From positions 496,001 through 560,000 of the forward strand of contig JAQJZZ010000021.1 of the NCBI GenBank assembly GCA_030077755.1: a DNA stretch of 64,000 nucleotides, written 5' to 3'. A model generated the notes under the pieces. That model was not told where the DNA came from and did no database searches. It saw only the letters and a program-made list of their open reading frames with translations. The position numbers and the translations under genes were made by a program. Within the stretch, counting starts at the first letter, position 1. Each line of letters begins with the position of its first letter. Positions 11,821 through 22,343 of this stretch are shown piece by piece. Source of the stretch: Filosporella fistucella. Its lineage: Eukaryota > Ascomycota > Leotiomycetes > Helotiales.

Positions 11821-13077
11821 TGCTAAATTTTGCCACGGTTGCGTCGGGAAAGATTCTGTGGGGGTTGGATGGATCGTCTCGTGGACTGCTGTAATTGGAA
11901 GCGGATGAGGCTGTTGATAGCGTTTGGAGCTGTAAGGCGGGATTGATTTGTTGATGTTGTCTGGAGATCAGCGGTGAGGTGATGAAATGGAATTGTCAAG
12001 AGTCAGGTCGTCGTCGGGAATATTAAGAAATCGTTAGAATCCCCGCTTTATTGTCAGCTGACCTTTCAGATTGAATTGAACCAATTAGCTCATCGCACGT
12101 GGGGATCTAGTAATAAGAGTCCATGATTAGATATGTTTGGGATATATTTCATAAAGTTTGATGTCTTGCATCATCCTCGTTCAAATTTCCACATATTCAT
12201 AATTCATCTTATAGGAAAGCTACAATTCATGTGATATGGAATCTGCCTATTGCCGTGTACCGAGAATAGCAATTCACCTTCCCGGCTTCGTTCGTCTCTT
12301 TGTCTAAGTCCCGATAAAGAATGTACCGAATCAGTACTCATTGCTGGGGTCAGATGTCTTCCTCGAAACACCCTGGTAATCAAACATTCGAGCCCTTTCC
12401 GGCCATTTGCAGCCTCAAACATCAGATCATATGCGACACCGCTTCGTGATTCCTCAATACCTACATCAAGTGTGCACCTGATCGTCGGTAAGCGCGGAGA
12501 CCCTTCCTGGCTTGTTTGTTTCACTAGGTAAAGGTGCAATTTGCTTTGACTCTGTAACTCCGGCATAAGAGTTGGAAAGCAGAGATACTTTGTACAAGAC
12601 TGTGCCTATATGTATGAAATGAAATAAATGTATCCTCATCGAACAAATACAAAAAGTTGAAAGAGCCCGAGGTCGGATAAATTTATGTAGCAGGGATCCT
12701 TATCTTATCGTACAATGTACCGGGACTTGTGAGACATTTTGGATATTTTGAGGGGAGCGAGGCTCGGAGATCGTCAGCCAGCACACTGATCTACTCCCCC
12801 TCCACCCCAAGACTCCATGCGACATTTTGTCCCCAAGAAAGGCTTACATGCCTCAGTTCCTCCTCATCCGAGAATATGATCTTGACCCTCTGCTTTACCA
12901 ACTACTCGTTGAGACTGTGACTTGATAACGCTGGTGCATGATTATGGTATGATCCATACCTCCCCTCCGGAACAGCCCCACCCTGACCGCCATGATCTGA
13001 ACCAACTAACTGTTTATTAAAACTTCAAGATCTCGTTGCACAACGCCTACTTCCTCCAGAACTTTGTATACAAACAA
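11821..13077. other. Divergent promoter region between antizyme and Yippee-like gene
   Basis: Contains the upstream regions of two divergently transcribed genes. A 120-codon frame on the minus strand (12204-12566) has no recognisable domain and a mirror frame on the plus strand; I do not call it. The 3' end is pyrimidine-rich, as expected for a fungal leader. Confidence 0.5.
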
Positions 13078-13968
13078 ATGGCTCCCGATACTCGACCTCT
13101 GTTCGCAGCCTACCTCCTCCCCTCCTTCTCGTTCCCATTCCGCCGCCGCGAACGCCAGCAATCTACAACCTCGATAACGAGTGTTCCATATCTCTCATAC
13201 TCCCCAACTTCATCTGCGAATACATCCCCCAGTTCCTCTCCGCCTTCTGCGCAATTCATAATCCCGCCGTCAGCCGGAAATGGGAAAGGGAAGAGCATAT
13301 TGCATGAAGCATTCCAGAGCCTGTCTTTAAGTAAGACAAGAAAGGAGTCTGTATCAGAAGAAGCGGAATCGGAACCACATCTCTACCGGGCTCAACCCAA
13401 TACCCTCAAATGCGTTACATGCGCTACAGACATAGCTTTTGCCTCCCAAATCGTCAGTAAAGGCTTCACTGGTCGACATGGCCGCGCATACCTCGTAGCG
13501 CCACCTCACTCTAGCAACTACCTCAAAACGACTCTCAGATCCAAAGACAAAGACACAGAGAAGGAAAATGCGGAGCTCATCAATATCAAAATTGGCAGAC
13601 AGGTCAATAGAGAGCTCCTCACAGGTATGCATGTGGTAGCAGATGTCAGTTGTGTTATTTGTGGCATGGTACTAGGCTGGAAGTATGTGGATGCTAAGGA
13701 AACGAGTCAGAAATACAAGATCGGGAAGTTCATCTTGGAGATGAAGAGAGTGGTTGTTGGTGTTGGATGGGAGGATACAACTAGTCGGGACCAAGAAGAG
13801 GTTTTGGGAGAGGATTTGGAGGAAGAAGATGATGTGGTTATGTTTGATAGTGAAGATGATGATGAGTGCGATGACCTCTTTGCTGGAGTTTGGGATGCGG
13901 AAACTGTGGCTAAGAGAAGAGGGAGGAGGGTGGGTGCTAGGAAGAAGATTTTGCCTGTAGAGGTGTAG
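13078..13968 (+). CDS. Yippee-like zinc-binding protein
   Basis: A single exon encodes 296 residues from the first ATG. Residues 1-105 are Ser/Pro-rich and probably disordered. A Yippee/Mis18-type domain follows, with a first zinc knuckle (LKCVTCATDIAF), the conserved SKGFTGRHGRAYLV, the second knuckle (SCVICGMVLGWKY) and the family signature QKYKIGKFILEMKRV. Between knuckles there is a charged insertion of about 30 residues (RSKDKDTEKENAE) longer than in animal Yippee. The C-terminal 60 residues are strongly acidic (EEEDD, SEDDDECDD) and end in a basic patch RRGRRVGARKK. Yippee domains bind zinc through two CxxC pairs; animal relatives act in ubiquitin ligase and centrosome contexts, but the fungal role is not established. 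Confidence 0.9.
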   Translation: MAPDTRPLFAAYLLPSFSFPFRRRERQQSTTSITSVPYLSYSPTSSANTSPSSSPPSAQFIIPPSAGNGKGKSILHEAFQSLSLSKTRKESVSEEAESEPHLYRAQPNTLKCVTCATDIAFASQIVSKGFTGRHGRAYLVAPPHSSNYLKTTLRSKDKDTEKENAELINIKIGRQVNRELLTGMHVVADVSCVICGMVLGWKYVDAKETSQKYKIGKFILEMKRVVVGVGWEDTTSRDQEEVLGEDLEEEDDVVMFDSEDDDECDDLFAGVWDAETVAKRRGRRVGARKKILPVEV

Positions 13969-15079
13969 ATTGGGACTTGGACTACGATTGAGAAGGAATT
14001 AATGATAGTGGGCACGGTCAGGTCAGTGCATAGGGGATTCAACATGGCAGCGCTTCAGCAGTGCTCTGGAAGCTCATGGTTTGCAATAGTGGCCTGGAGC
14101 TTTTCTTTCGATTCTGGCTAATGGTTCATGGGTTAAGGCATGGTTTAATGGTTCATGGGATAGATGTCATTGGGGAGTACTTTCGTTTTGGTCGTAGTTA
14201 GCATATATACCCCGAGTAGCGGCATGATTAAATTGAGCATATCACGATTCCCCCTTTAGCTTCACTTCAAAATGCCTCGTCAAGTGCTTTCTGATATCTT
14301 AGCTAAGGAAGACAACCAACGGGTGAAGGTGCCGAGTGATAGGATGAGTCTTCTCACTTGGGCCTTGCACCAAAATAGTCTTGAAGATCTTGGCACCATG
14401 TACTTTCGGCTTCTTCGGATCAGTTCACCTCCAAGTAAGGTACTCTCACGAGAAATCACATGCACCTCCTTTCCGAAGCGAGTGTCACATGATGAGCACT
14501 CTCTTCTGTGATTAACTGAAACGCTCTGAAGCAAGGTCGATACTGCCATCTGTAAAACAATGTCCTAAGTCGAATTGAATGATAAGATCAAATATTTTCT
14601 TCTTCCCAGAGACCTAAACAGTACAACGCCGCAATTTCCAGATCATTAGGTACTAGTCAGTTAGTTACCTTGAGCGACTTCAAAGAGACATTATCATGAA
14701 TGGAATTTGAACCTTTAAATTACTAAATCATTGTAAGGAGAAAGGGCACTGTACAGCCTTATGAGCCTTTCAGGTCAAAGGAGGGGAGCAAACCACGCTT
14801 TCTGACTTCCATGTCAGCGGTCCAAATACGTAGATAATGGGTCTTAGTTGTAAATGTACGTAGCAATTTCAAGACGCTTTGAAGTTTGAGAGGCTGCTGT
14901 TCATAGAGTAATACTTCTGTTGCCACTCTAGGGCTGGAGGTTTTGTAGGCCCTCGCAGATGATGATGCCGTCCTGCTGTGGCCCAAAAACCAGCGCCGAG
15001 ACATCAGCCAACCCAATCAGCAGCATCCGCACAAGAATCGCCGCATAGGTCTATACGGGCAGCAGCGATAGAACACACA
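13969..15079. other. Intergenic with one tentative small ORF
   Basis: An ATG frame of 79 codons at 14272-14511 sits about 70 bp after a TATA-like ATATATACC and could be a small gene, but it matches no family and has no signal peptide. Nothing else is supported. Confidence 0.35.
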
Positions 15080-15524
15080 ATGGAAACTTTGAAATCGTTC
15101 CTTCCTTTCTTTATCAAATCTCAACACCAAACAACAATTATCATCAACAACACTTCCTTGGTATGTCATCAACCAGGAGCGATTCGAAGTGCTATTACTG
15201 ATCAATTTTAGATTCAAGCTCAACAAACGGGCACACTTCGTGTTATGCGTATCGTTCGATTTCGAAAGATTTTGTGGCCAAGTGCTTGTAAGTTCTCCTT
15301 TTTGCCTCTTTCATCATTCCAGCATGGTCATCATGAGAATCATACATGCATTGGCAGCTTGAAGTCTCAAAGCGCAGTTGTATGTAGGAAGATATAGGCT
15401 TCTGTGCTCGGAACTTGTCGATATATTAATGCTGACTCGATCAAATGACAGTCGATCTTCATGCTTCGGGAGTAGATAAATGTATCTTCGAGGCACAGCT
15501 CATGCGCACACCCACACAACAGTA
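15080..15524 (+). CDS. Tentative small multi-exon gene, unknown
   Basis: An ATG in good context (ACACAATGG) opens 27 codons ending at a GTATGT donor (15161). A 51-bp intron with a GATCAATTTTAG acceptor leads in phase to exon 15212-15287, then GTAAGT. A possible acceptor at 15451 continues in frame through 15452-15524 to a TAA, about 75 residues in all. A GTAAGA at 15522 with a TTTTGCAG acceptor at 15560 suggests it may once have continued. No family is recognised. The model rests only on splice signals and frame, and the piece may be part of a decayed gene that runs on to about 16.1 kb. Confidence 0.3.
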
Positions 15525-15575
15525 AGATCTACATGTTTCTTTCAACGTTTCATTTTGCAGCCTTCTCGAGGGTAA

Positions 15576-15857
15576 ATGAAGCTCTTCAGCCCTCAAGGGA
15601 GCGCGAAGGTTTGGGCTACAATTCTGGCTCACGCCCTTGGCCACAAGCCATCTGCCGCATGTCCTGCAATGCCATATGTTTTGGAGTTGGCATGGAATGT
15701 ATTGAGCATTGTTCACAGCCTTATTTAAATTCCGATTCCAGGATTGGCAGACTCCATTGTGAAACTTCTGAAGTGTGTGGCACATACCAGCGTCGTGAAC
15801 CAAACTGCTAGGCTTGACTTGCTTCTATCCTATATCCAAACTTCACTTGTATGCAGG
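15576..15857 (+). pseudogene. Decayed coding fragment with one in-frame stop
   Basis: One frame reads protein-like for about 90 codons, including AKVWATILAHALGHKPSAA and LADSIVKLLKCVAHTSVVNQ, broken by a single TAA at 15726-15728. It is followed by a GTATGC donor-like site. The amphipathic helical pattern resembles helical N-terminal domains of fungal multidomain proteins, but no family can be named. It lies just after the tentative exons at 15080-15524 on the same strand and may belong to the same remnant. Confidence 0.3.
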
Positions 15858-15988
15858 CTAACGCAGAGTCTACACAGAGAATATCACCGCTCGATAGTAC
15901 ACTCACAAATATGTGGCGTGACGGATGGAAGGTATTCTCCTCCCACGGGGTATGTGTTGCACAGTGGAAAGTTGAGGTGTGGTGGTCA

Positions 15989-16054
15989 CTCGATGACACC
16001 ACACTTCTCTTCACCAATGCAGGTATGAACCAGTTCAAACCAATCTTTCTAGGC
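15989..16054 (+). pseudogene. Isolated alanyl-tRNA synthetase-like fragment
   Basis: Twenty-two codons read [20 protein letters not shown] plus Leu-Gly. This is almost identical to the motif-1 region of alanyl-tRNA synthetase (consensus [21 protein letters not shown]), with Thr for the usual Pro. The residues before it (CVAQWKVEVWWS) and after it (ILAICQE) do not match the synthetase, so this is a fragment and not a gene. The frame is open well beyond on both sides (15851-16342). Likely a small ectopic duplication. Confidence 0.55.
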
Positions 16055-18949
16055 ATCCTCGCCATTTGTCAAGAGGTGAGAGCTCCATTTTGTGTAAAGA
16101 ATTCGCACATCCAGCTAAACGGTATCAGCAGATCTATCAATCTGCTTGTGGCGAGGGTGCCTAAGACTGGGAGGGAACCAACTTCTACCACGAGGGGGTG
16201 TGGAAGACCACCAAAACCAAGAATAGCACAAAGGATGAGACGGAGACAAGGAGCGACGAGTCATTCTCAATACAGGCAATGGCCAAAACCGAGCCAGTCT
16301 TCTGAGAGAATACACACGAGACAACTAAGCAACAACGATTGACCGACTCTGCAATACTGTGAATCGAGAAACGAGAGGTGAAAGGAGGCGGGGAGAGAAA
16401 GAGACTGGCTTTATACCTAAAAAGGGCATACTGTATTGGTGGAAGAATTGTAAAAGAATCTCGAAGGAATAGTGTGGATGTATATTGGTTTTGAACTTAG
16501 CTTATTCAATACACACAACGTCAAACGTGGCCGCTTCGGCGTGCATGGTGTTGTGTGAAGAGTTGAGAATGGAGGTGATCACAGGAACCTGAACACGAAT
16601 CACAGATGAGACAGAGGCTATGGCAATGGAATCAGAAGCTGGTACAAGAGCTTATTCCTCAGATACTCGTGAGTCCGTACCCTCGTGAGACGATCTTTGT
16701 AGACTGACACTTTCCAGACTTTTGAGATATCGAACGCAACAGCCTTCTTAGTTTGAGTACAGATTCAACAGTTAAAGGGATCGTAATTGAGATTGGACCG
16801 AATTTCAAGGAGGTCTATCACCAACTGAAACCGGAGTGCGCCATATTCCAAACACTCATAATTCAAGCCCTTGAGAATGCTCGTGTCTCAGCTGAAGACT
16901 GTGAATTATACAATAACTGCAGTGTGGGCTGCCACGGAGCTAGGTGCAGAGCTTGGAGCACAGCCGTCGAGAAGTGTTCATTGGCAGCAGTCCATATGTC
17001 AGTCGAAAGAATCTGGTGAGCCTCAGATTCTCAGAAGGAGTTGCATCTCCAATGTCAGTCACTAAATTTGTGCGCTGCCCAAGAACAAGCTAATAGGTTC
17101 CTAGGATATCCGCCTCGTTGCAAATGAGTAGAACGAAATCCGTCCATTGTCTTTCGATATGCTCTTGAAGGATCACTTGAATAACGTTCCCATTCTATGT
17201 CCACTACTCGGCGTATTGAATATCAATCCAAATCATGCTACCATGGCTCCTCAATGGTAGATGATCGATGCTCCGAACGATAACACTCACTATACTTCTC
17301 ATTATTCAAAATCAACAACAACCTGGCTTCAGGGAGACGTTGAGATTCTTCTCGAAAGGCGTCTCCTCACTTCTGATTATTCGAAATCAACAACAACCTC
17401 GCTCCAAGAAGATGCTGAGGATCTTCATGGAAAAAAGTCTTCTCACTTCAGAGTGTCATTATAAGCACAGCACAAAAAGTCGCTTATAAGAGTCACCATG
17501 AAGACGCCACTTATGAGTTGAGATCGTCTCTTTTCAAACCCGTCATTTAGGCTGCATGACCTGTGGGTTGTTGTTCTTATGGTTATGGGCTAGATGGCAT
17601 GTGGCTAAGCCAATGCCACTTCCCAACCTTCTGGATGGGGAGTTGAAGTAGATCCAGATTTGCATTCGAGGACTTTGAGGCTATGGAGCCATCAAGAACA
17701 CACGTCCAGACATTCTCTGCCTCCTTTGGCTCCGGCCTGATGTGGCGGGGAGGGCGAACTTTAACCTCGTGAGGAATCGGCGCCTTTCTCCCCTGGGACT
17801 ATGCAAACGGGGAATCGTGCAGGAAATGTGCTCCTCGCCGCGAGGGAGGAGCAGAACGTAAGAGTGGCAGCTAACTCAAACTTCGGTCTGGTTGGCAATG
17901 ACTGCCTCTGTAACTTGGAACTAGGTGAACGCGGCTTAGTCCAGGAGAGTAAATCGACGCCACGAGGCAAAGAATAGCAAGAGAATTGGCCGCTTGCATT
18001 GACTTCAGCTTTTGTCGTTTGAAGGTACAACGCCCCGGACACGATAGTTTTTCGATTCGTTCATTCGTGATGAAGCTACTGAAAAGCTTGAAAGCAAAGA
18101 GGGAGTATTTTGTAGGATACAGTAAGTGGTCTCAGATATTCTCAGTCGTCGCCATATCGGAATACCAACTGATTTGTGGAAGTAGGTGTAATTATAAGGA
18201 GAAGAATTAGATTATTGGACCAAGTGATAGGGTAGATTGTAGGATTGAAAGTTGTGAAAGTTTTGTTCAAGCGAATAAATGAAAACTGCTTTCGAGTTCA
18301 ACGAAGAGGCTTGTGTCCGACGGGAGATCCCTTCACTTATCTTGGGTCTCTTTGAAATTCGGAGGTGTAGAGATCTCGTTCAAACCAGTAGGGGTCAAGA
18401 GCTATGATGATGCTCCACTGAAAAGGATTCTTCGGTGATCAAGCAACTAGGCAAAGAACTTCTAATGATCAAACCCAGTGGAACTTTATTTTCTGGTTTC
18501 CTTTTTCAGGCTGCAAGTGTATATGGAGACACCGAATGCTTTTCTACTTTTCTACCAAGCTCCTTCCCAAAACGGTGATGTAACCCCGAGAGTCATACTC
18601 TGCATTGTAGATTGCCACAACAGAAGTCTGTTACTTGGCCTCTATGTTTGGGTGATGATAATACTGCGTGCCCAGTGCTCCATCACGAGCCGAAAGCCTT
18701 TGCTCCGCAACCATGTCTCCTAACTTCAAAGAAGCTGTTTCAGGGCTGTACCCGAAAATAGTCCCACTCCTTCCCACTCCTTCCCACTCATGTCGACTGT
18801 TGTCACGTGTCGCTGTTGTGGTGACTCGACTGGAATATTCAAGCCTCCCAAGCGTCAACAAAGACATCCTCATACCACACCACCGATTGAGGACTACAAA
18901 CAAATCAACCTCCGAGCCCGAGACCGAGAATTCCTACCTCAGTTGTATC
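16055..18949. other. Gene-poor accessory DNA
   Basis: No intact gene is seen. A frame at 16753-17019 reads plausibly for about 55 codons without family resemblance. A short local repeat lies at 17290-17400 (listed below). The stretch 18765-18790 repeats CCTTCCCACT. The remainder shows nothing I can support. Confidence 0.45.
17290..17400 (+). repeat. Local direct repeat with a distant copy at 59171-59199
   Basis: Two diverged copies of an ATTATTCRAAATCAACAACAACC unit occur about 80 bp apart (near 17299 and 17376), followed by related sequence (CTTCAGGGAGACG versus CTCCAAGAAGATG). The second copy (17368-17396) shares 29 identical bases, inverted, with 59171-59199. Confidence 0.6.
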
Positions 18950-19740
18950 TCGCCATGATGAGCTTTCTATGCGTACTCGCGGATATGTCCTAGGGCTCTT
19001 CTACAAGGCTGAGATGTTCTATAACCGATGGTTCCCGCCATGTTGAGCTTCTCTATCTGCGTACTTACTTACGAACACGTCTTCGTTCCCCCCTAGGATC
19101 GAGATGTTCTTTTTTCGTTGGCTTCCGCCGTATTAAGTTTTGCCTGTCTGCGCGCTTGCGGACACGTCTTGCTTTTTTCCCAGGGATCGCGATGTTCTAT
19201 ATCCGTTGGTTCCCGCCATATTAAGCTTGCTTTGCGTATTCTTGGACACGTCTATGATTTTTTGTTTCTCAGACTGAGATGTGCTATAATTGGTGGTTCC
19301 CGCCGTATTAAGTTTTGCCTGTCTGCGCGCTTGCGGACACGTTTTGATTTTTCCCCAGGGATCGCGATGTTCTACATCTGTTGGCTCCCGCCGTATTGAG
19401 CTTGCTATGAGTATTCTTGGACACTTCTTGAACTTTCCACTCCAAAGCCGAGATATTCTGTATCCGTTAGCTCCCGCCATATTACGCTTGCTATGCGTAT
19501 TCTCGGACACTTCTTGAATTTTCCCCTCTAGGCAAAGATGTTCCGTATCCGCTGGTTCCCGCCGTATTGAGCTTGCTATGCGTGTTCTTGGATACGTCTT
19601 CAATGTTCCCCTCTAAGGATGAGATGTTCTGTATTCGCTATGTCCCGCCGTATTGGGTTTGCTACGCGTATTCTCGGACACCATTCGATTTTCCCCTCAA
19701 AGGCCGAGATATTCTATAGCCGTTGGTTCCCGCCGTTTTG
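18950..19740. repeat. Minisatellite, about ten degenerate ~86-bp units
   Basis: The core CCGCCRTATTRAGYTT recurs with its CCGCC (or a variant) near 18950, 19035, 19125, 19213, 19300, 19388, 19474, 19559, 19645 and 19730, a period of 85-90 bp. Each unit also carries a GGACACG/GGACACTTCTTG block, a GAGATRTTCTRTA block and CGTTGGTTCCC. Units differ mainly by point changes. A long minus-strand frame through it (19133-19603) repeats similar peptides and is a by-product of the array. Confidence 0.9.
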
Positions 19741-19750
19741 AGATATCTGG

Positions 19751-20047
19751 GCGCACTCGCGGGCACATTTTATTTTGAATAACTCATCTTGATACGTCTT
19801 GATATTACTTGATATGCTTCAGGGGATTTCGCACTCGCAGACAGGTCTTATTTTGAGTAACTCATCTTGATATGCTTCAATCGATTTCGCACTGTCAGAC
19901 ACGTCTTGTTCTTTTGCGTAGCTCTTCTTGAGACGTCTTGACACTACTTGATCCTCCAAGGGACTTCGCAGACGCGGACACGTCTTGTTTTATGAGTAGC
20001 TCATCTTGAGGAGGCGATTTAATACTACTTGGTCCCTCAAGGTATTT
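19751..20047. repeat. Second minisatellite, four ~79-bp units
   Basis: Units start at 19751, 19830, 19888 and 19967 with CGCACTCGCAGACA-like starts, then GTCTTRTTTTGAGTARCTCATCTTGA and a TACTTGATNCTTCAAGGGATTT end. Lengths are 79, 58, 79 and 80 bp; the second lacks about 21 bp (GTCTTGATATTACTTGATA). It abuts the 86-bp array and shares only the GACACGTCTTG word with it. Confidence 0.75.
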
Positions 20048-20591
20048 GCGTCTTTCCTTAGAATTCCTTCATCATCGCTATTGTTGGTAACTGTGGCTCC
20101 TTGATAGCTGTGGCTATTGACGGCTGTGGTTGTTGATGGTTATTACTCGACAGTAGTCGATACCTTGGTGATGATTTCGTCCGAGCCTGAACGTCGGGAC
20201 ATTATCTAACATATTGAAGCAAAGAATATTTCGTCCGACATCAACTCGACGCAGTTACGTCGTCAACGGCACTAACCTCGATAGTCGACATATGTTAATA
20301 CCAAATTTTGCCCCGCGAAGATCTTTTCCCACCCTTGCACAAGCGATCTTTGTTGACAACAACTCTGAGCAAGACGTTGATACCAGACCTAGACACAGCC
20401 CTGTGCATCTCCAAGCAGGTTGGGTCTTTTGTCCTCCTTCGATTTTCGCCAGATGTAAGAATTGATCTCCTAGAACATCATTGATCAAGCTGACCTTAAT
20501 TCAAGACCGTTCCTATGAGACGACATCCCAAGGCGGTCGACTGTCACAAGACCGATTGCCAAATCTCTCATCCCTCTGCAAGAACATCTCA

Positions 20592-20954
20592 ATGTGCGAA
20601 AAGTTTTCAGTGGAATACAGATGTGGCCACTCTGAGGCCCAGCCCCGAAGAGCCTGTGTGCTTCAACCGAAACGATTCTCTGACCTAAATCTCGAGCGGA
20701 TTGCCCACTTAAAAGGGCTACCGCCTCCATTGCCATACTGCTGGGGCCACGGCCTGTACAATATTTCTTCAAAACGACTCTGTCCTGACTGCAGGAAACA
20801 AATTCGGAAGGAGATCAAGGAACTTAGCGAGTTGCCGATAGGGTGGGTGAAGGCGTGGAGAAGTAAGGAGGGAGAGTGCGAAAGAGTGGAACGGAAGAAA
20901 CGAGAGGAGGAGGCTAGAGCGAGGATGTATAATCCAGACGAATCCGTCTGGTAG
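20592..20954 (+). CDS. Hypothetical Cys-containing protein
   Basis: A single exon of 120 residues from ATG 20592. It begins MCEKFSVEYRCGHSEAQPRR, then has YCWGHGL and LCPDCRKQIRKEIKEL, and ends with a charged Glu/Arg/Lys-rich helix (GECERVERKKREEEARARM). The CGH...CWGH...CPDC pattern looks like a small zinc-binding fold seen in many uncharacterised fungal proteins that start with MCE and YxCGH. Six cysteines and two histidines could hold one or two zinc ions. The function is unknown. It lies 0.5 kb beyond the minisatellites and 1.4 kb before mpe1. Confidence 0.6.
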   Translation: MCEKFSVEYRCGHSEAQPRRACVLQPKRFSDLNLERIAHLKGLPPPLPYCWGHGLYNISSKRLCPDCRKQIRKEIKELSELPIGWVKAWRSKEGECERVERKKREEEARARMYNPDESVW

Positions 20955-22343
20955 TTGAAGTGAGCTTTAAGATCCATCGTTGGTCGCTTTACATTTGATC
21001 ATTGTCAACTTGGAGAATACTTGGCTGGAGCACCCGTAACGTTCAGATGAACTCTTGACAACAGACCGGGTTGACAGTGGCTTGATCTTGCATAGTTCTT
21101 GCCTGGTGCACACTTGACGGGGTATGCTGGATACTCATCTCTCAAATTTGAATAGACTTGAGGGCAAAGAGAATCTTCAAAATGGGCTTTGATTTGGCTG
21201 CGCTTATTCGAATTCTCTCCAGAGTAGTATTGATCAATCGAGAAAACCCATTGTCGGGATAAGGGAAGAGCACTGGGTGGTAGAAGTCTTCTTTGGGAGC
21301 TGAACGGCATTTTTGATTGGCAAGGAGGGGCGTATATGATTTTCATAGTTCAAGTGCTCTTAGCGGACTAGATTCACACAATCAGAGTCGTAACTTCCCA
21401 CTTAATCTTATTCAATACGGTGAATACGATCTTGCATTTTGTGAATCGATCAAAGTCGAGCAAATGAAGAATTGTGAATTGAAAGCAGTAGCAGGAATAG
21501 GGAGGGGATACTTCAATTGCGCAACACCTAGAATACGAGGCAAAAACAAAGGATCAAGATATTTTGAAACTCATCGGAAGAGCTTTTTGAACATTTCTCA
21601 AGCTTCCTTTGATATTCGAGAGGCTCACCTTTTACTCCGACGTAAGTTCATGTCGTAAGGGGCTCTGCGCTGTCTTCGTGGCAGCTGAGCTAGTCCTGAA
21701 AAAGATTAGCGTTTTCTGGTACAAATTTGTCAGCCGAGCAAGAACAAAGGCTGCCCGTCTTTGTTTCCGGCTTCTCCTCAACCTCATCTTCAACACCTTC
21801 GCCCACACGACCATCACACAGACGCATCCACGATATTGAATCATCGCCTCGGGCATCGAAGATAGACATCTGGGTCTCTTCTCTCATTACAGATTGTTTT
21901 GAAATAGTGGAGGAGCTACATAGACGGTGGAATTCAGGAGTGGTGGCGGATTGAGTCGTATGCTTTGTCGTGGGAGGAATCAACAATCTCAAGAACATCG
22001 CACATCGCAGTTTTGCTGCAATCTTGTACATCATTTCCTTTTTTTCAGAGCTTGTTTCTATCACCAGAGTTATCTCAAGTGATTGCAATCAGATTTGATT
22101 TCACCTCGTTCCTTTGAGCGGAAAAAGAACAAGAGTCCCGATCTCGTACGGTCGCAATCACCCGTTACTATTGTCCCTTTGCATCCCCTCTCAATAGCTA
22201 ATCATTGCGCATCTTGCTATTGTCCTTGAGTGCATCGCAAAGCGTATTACACGTATCAAATCTTTCAACAACCTTTCGTCTTCATCCTCCAACAGTACAA
22301 CAAACAACAGCATTCAACCTCGAAACTTTCACAGCAATCTATC
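20955..22343. other. Intergenic before mpe1
   Basis: No supported gene. A minus-strand frame at 21690-22040 has ATGs and an acidic tail and could be a divergent hypothetical gene, but it shows no domain and a mirror frame on the plus strand. The last 100 bp is the CT- and A-rich leader of mpe1. Confidence 0.45.

Noticed and set aside
12204..12566. 120-codon minus-strand frame upstream of antizyme
   Set aside because: No domain; an equally open mirror frame on the plus strand; likely promoter/leader DNA.
19133..19603. 156-codon minus-strand repetitive protein
   Set aside because: Its repeats simply mirror the 86-bp minisatellite; the period is not a multiple of three throughout, and there is no promoter or splice context.
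18950..20047. CRISPR-like array
   Set aside because: Units of 79-86 bp are degenerate throughout with no unique spacers, and the host is a eukaryote.
21690..22088. 132-codon minus-strand frame before mpe1
   Set aside because: First codon is not ATG, no domain, mirror frame on the other strand. Could be revisited if transcripts exist.
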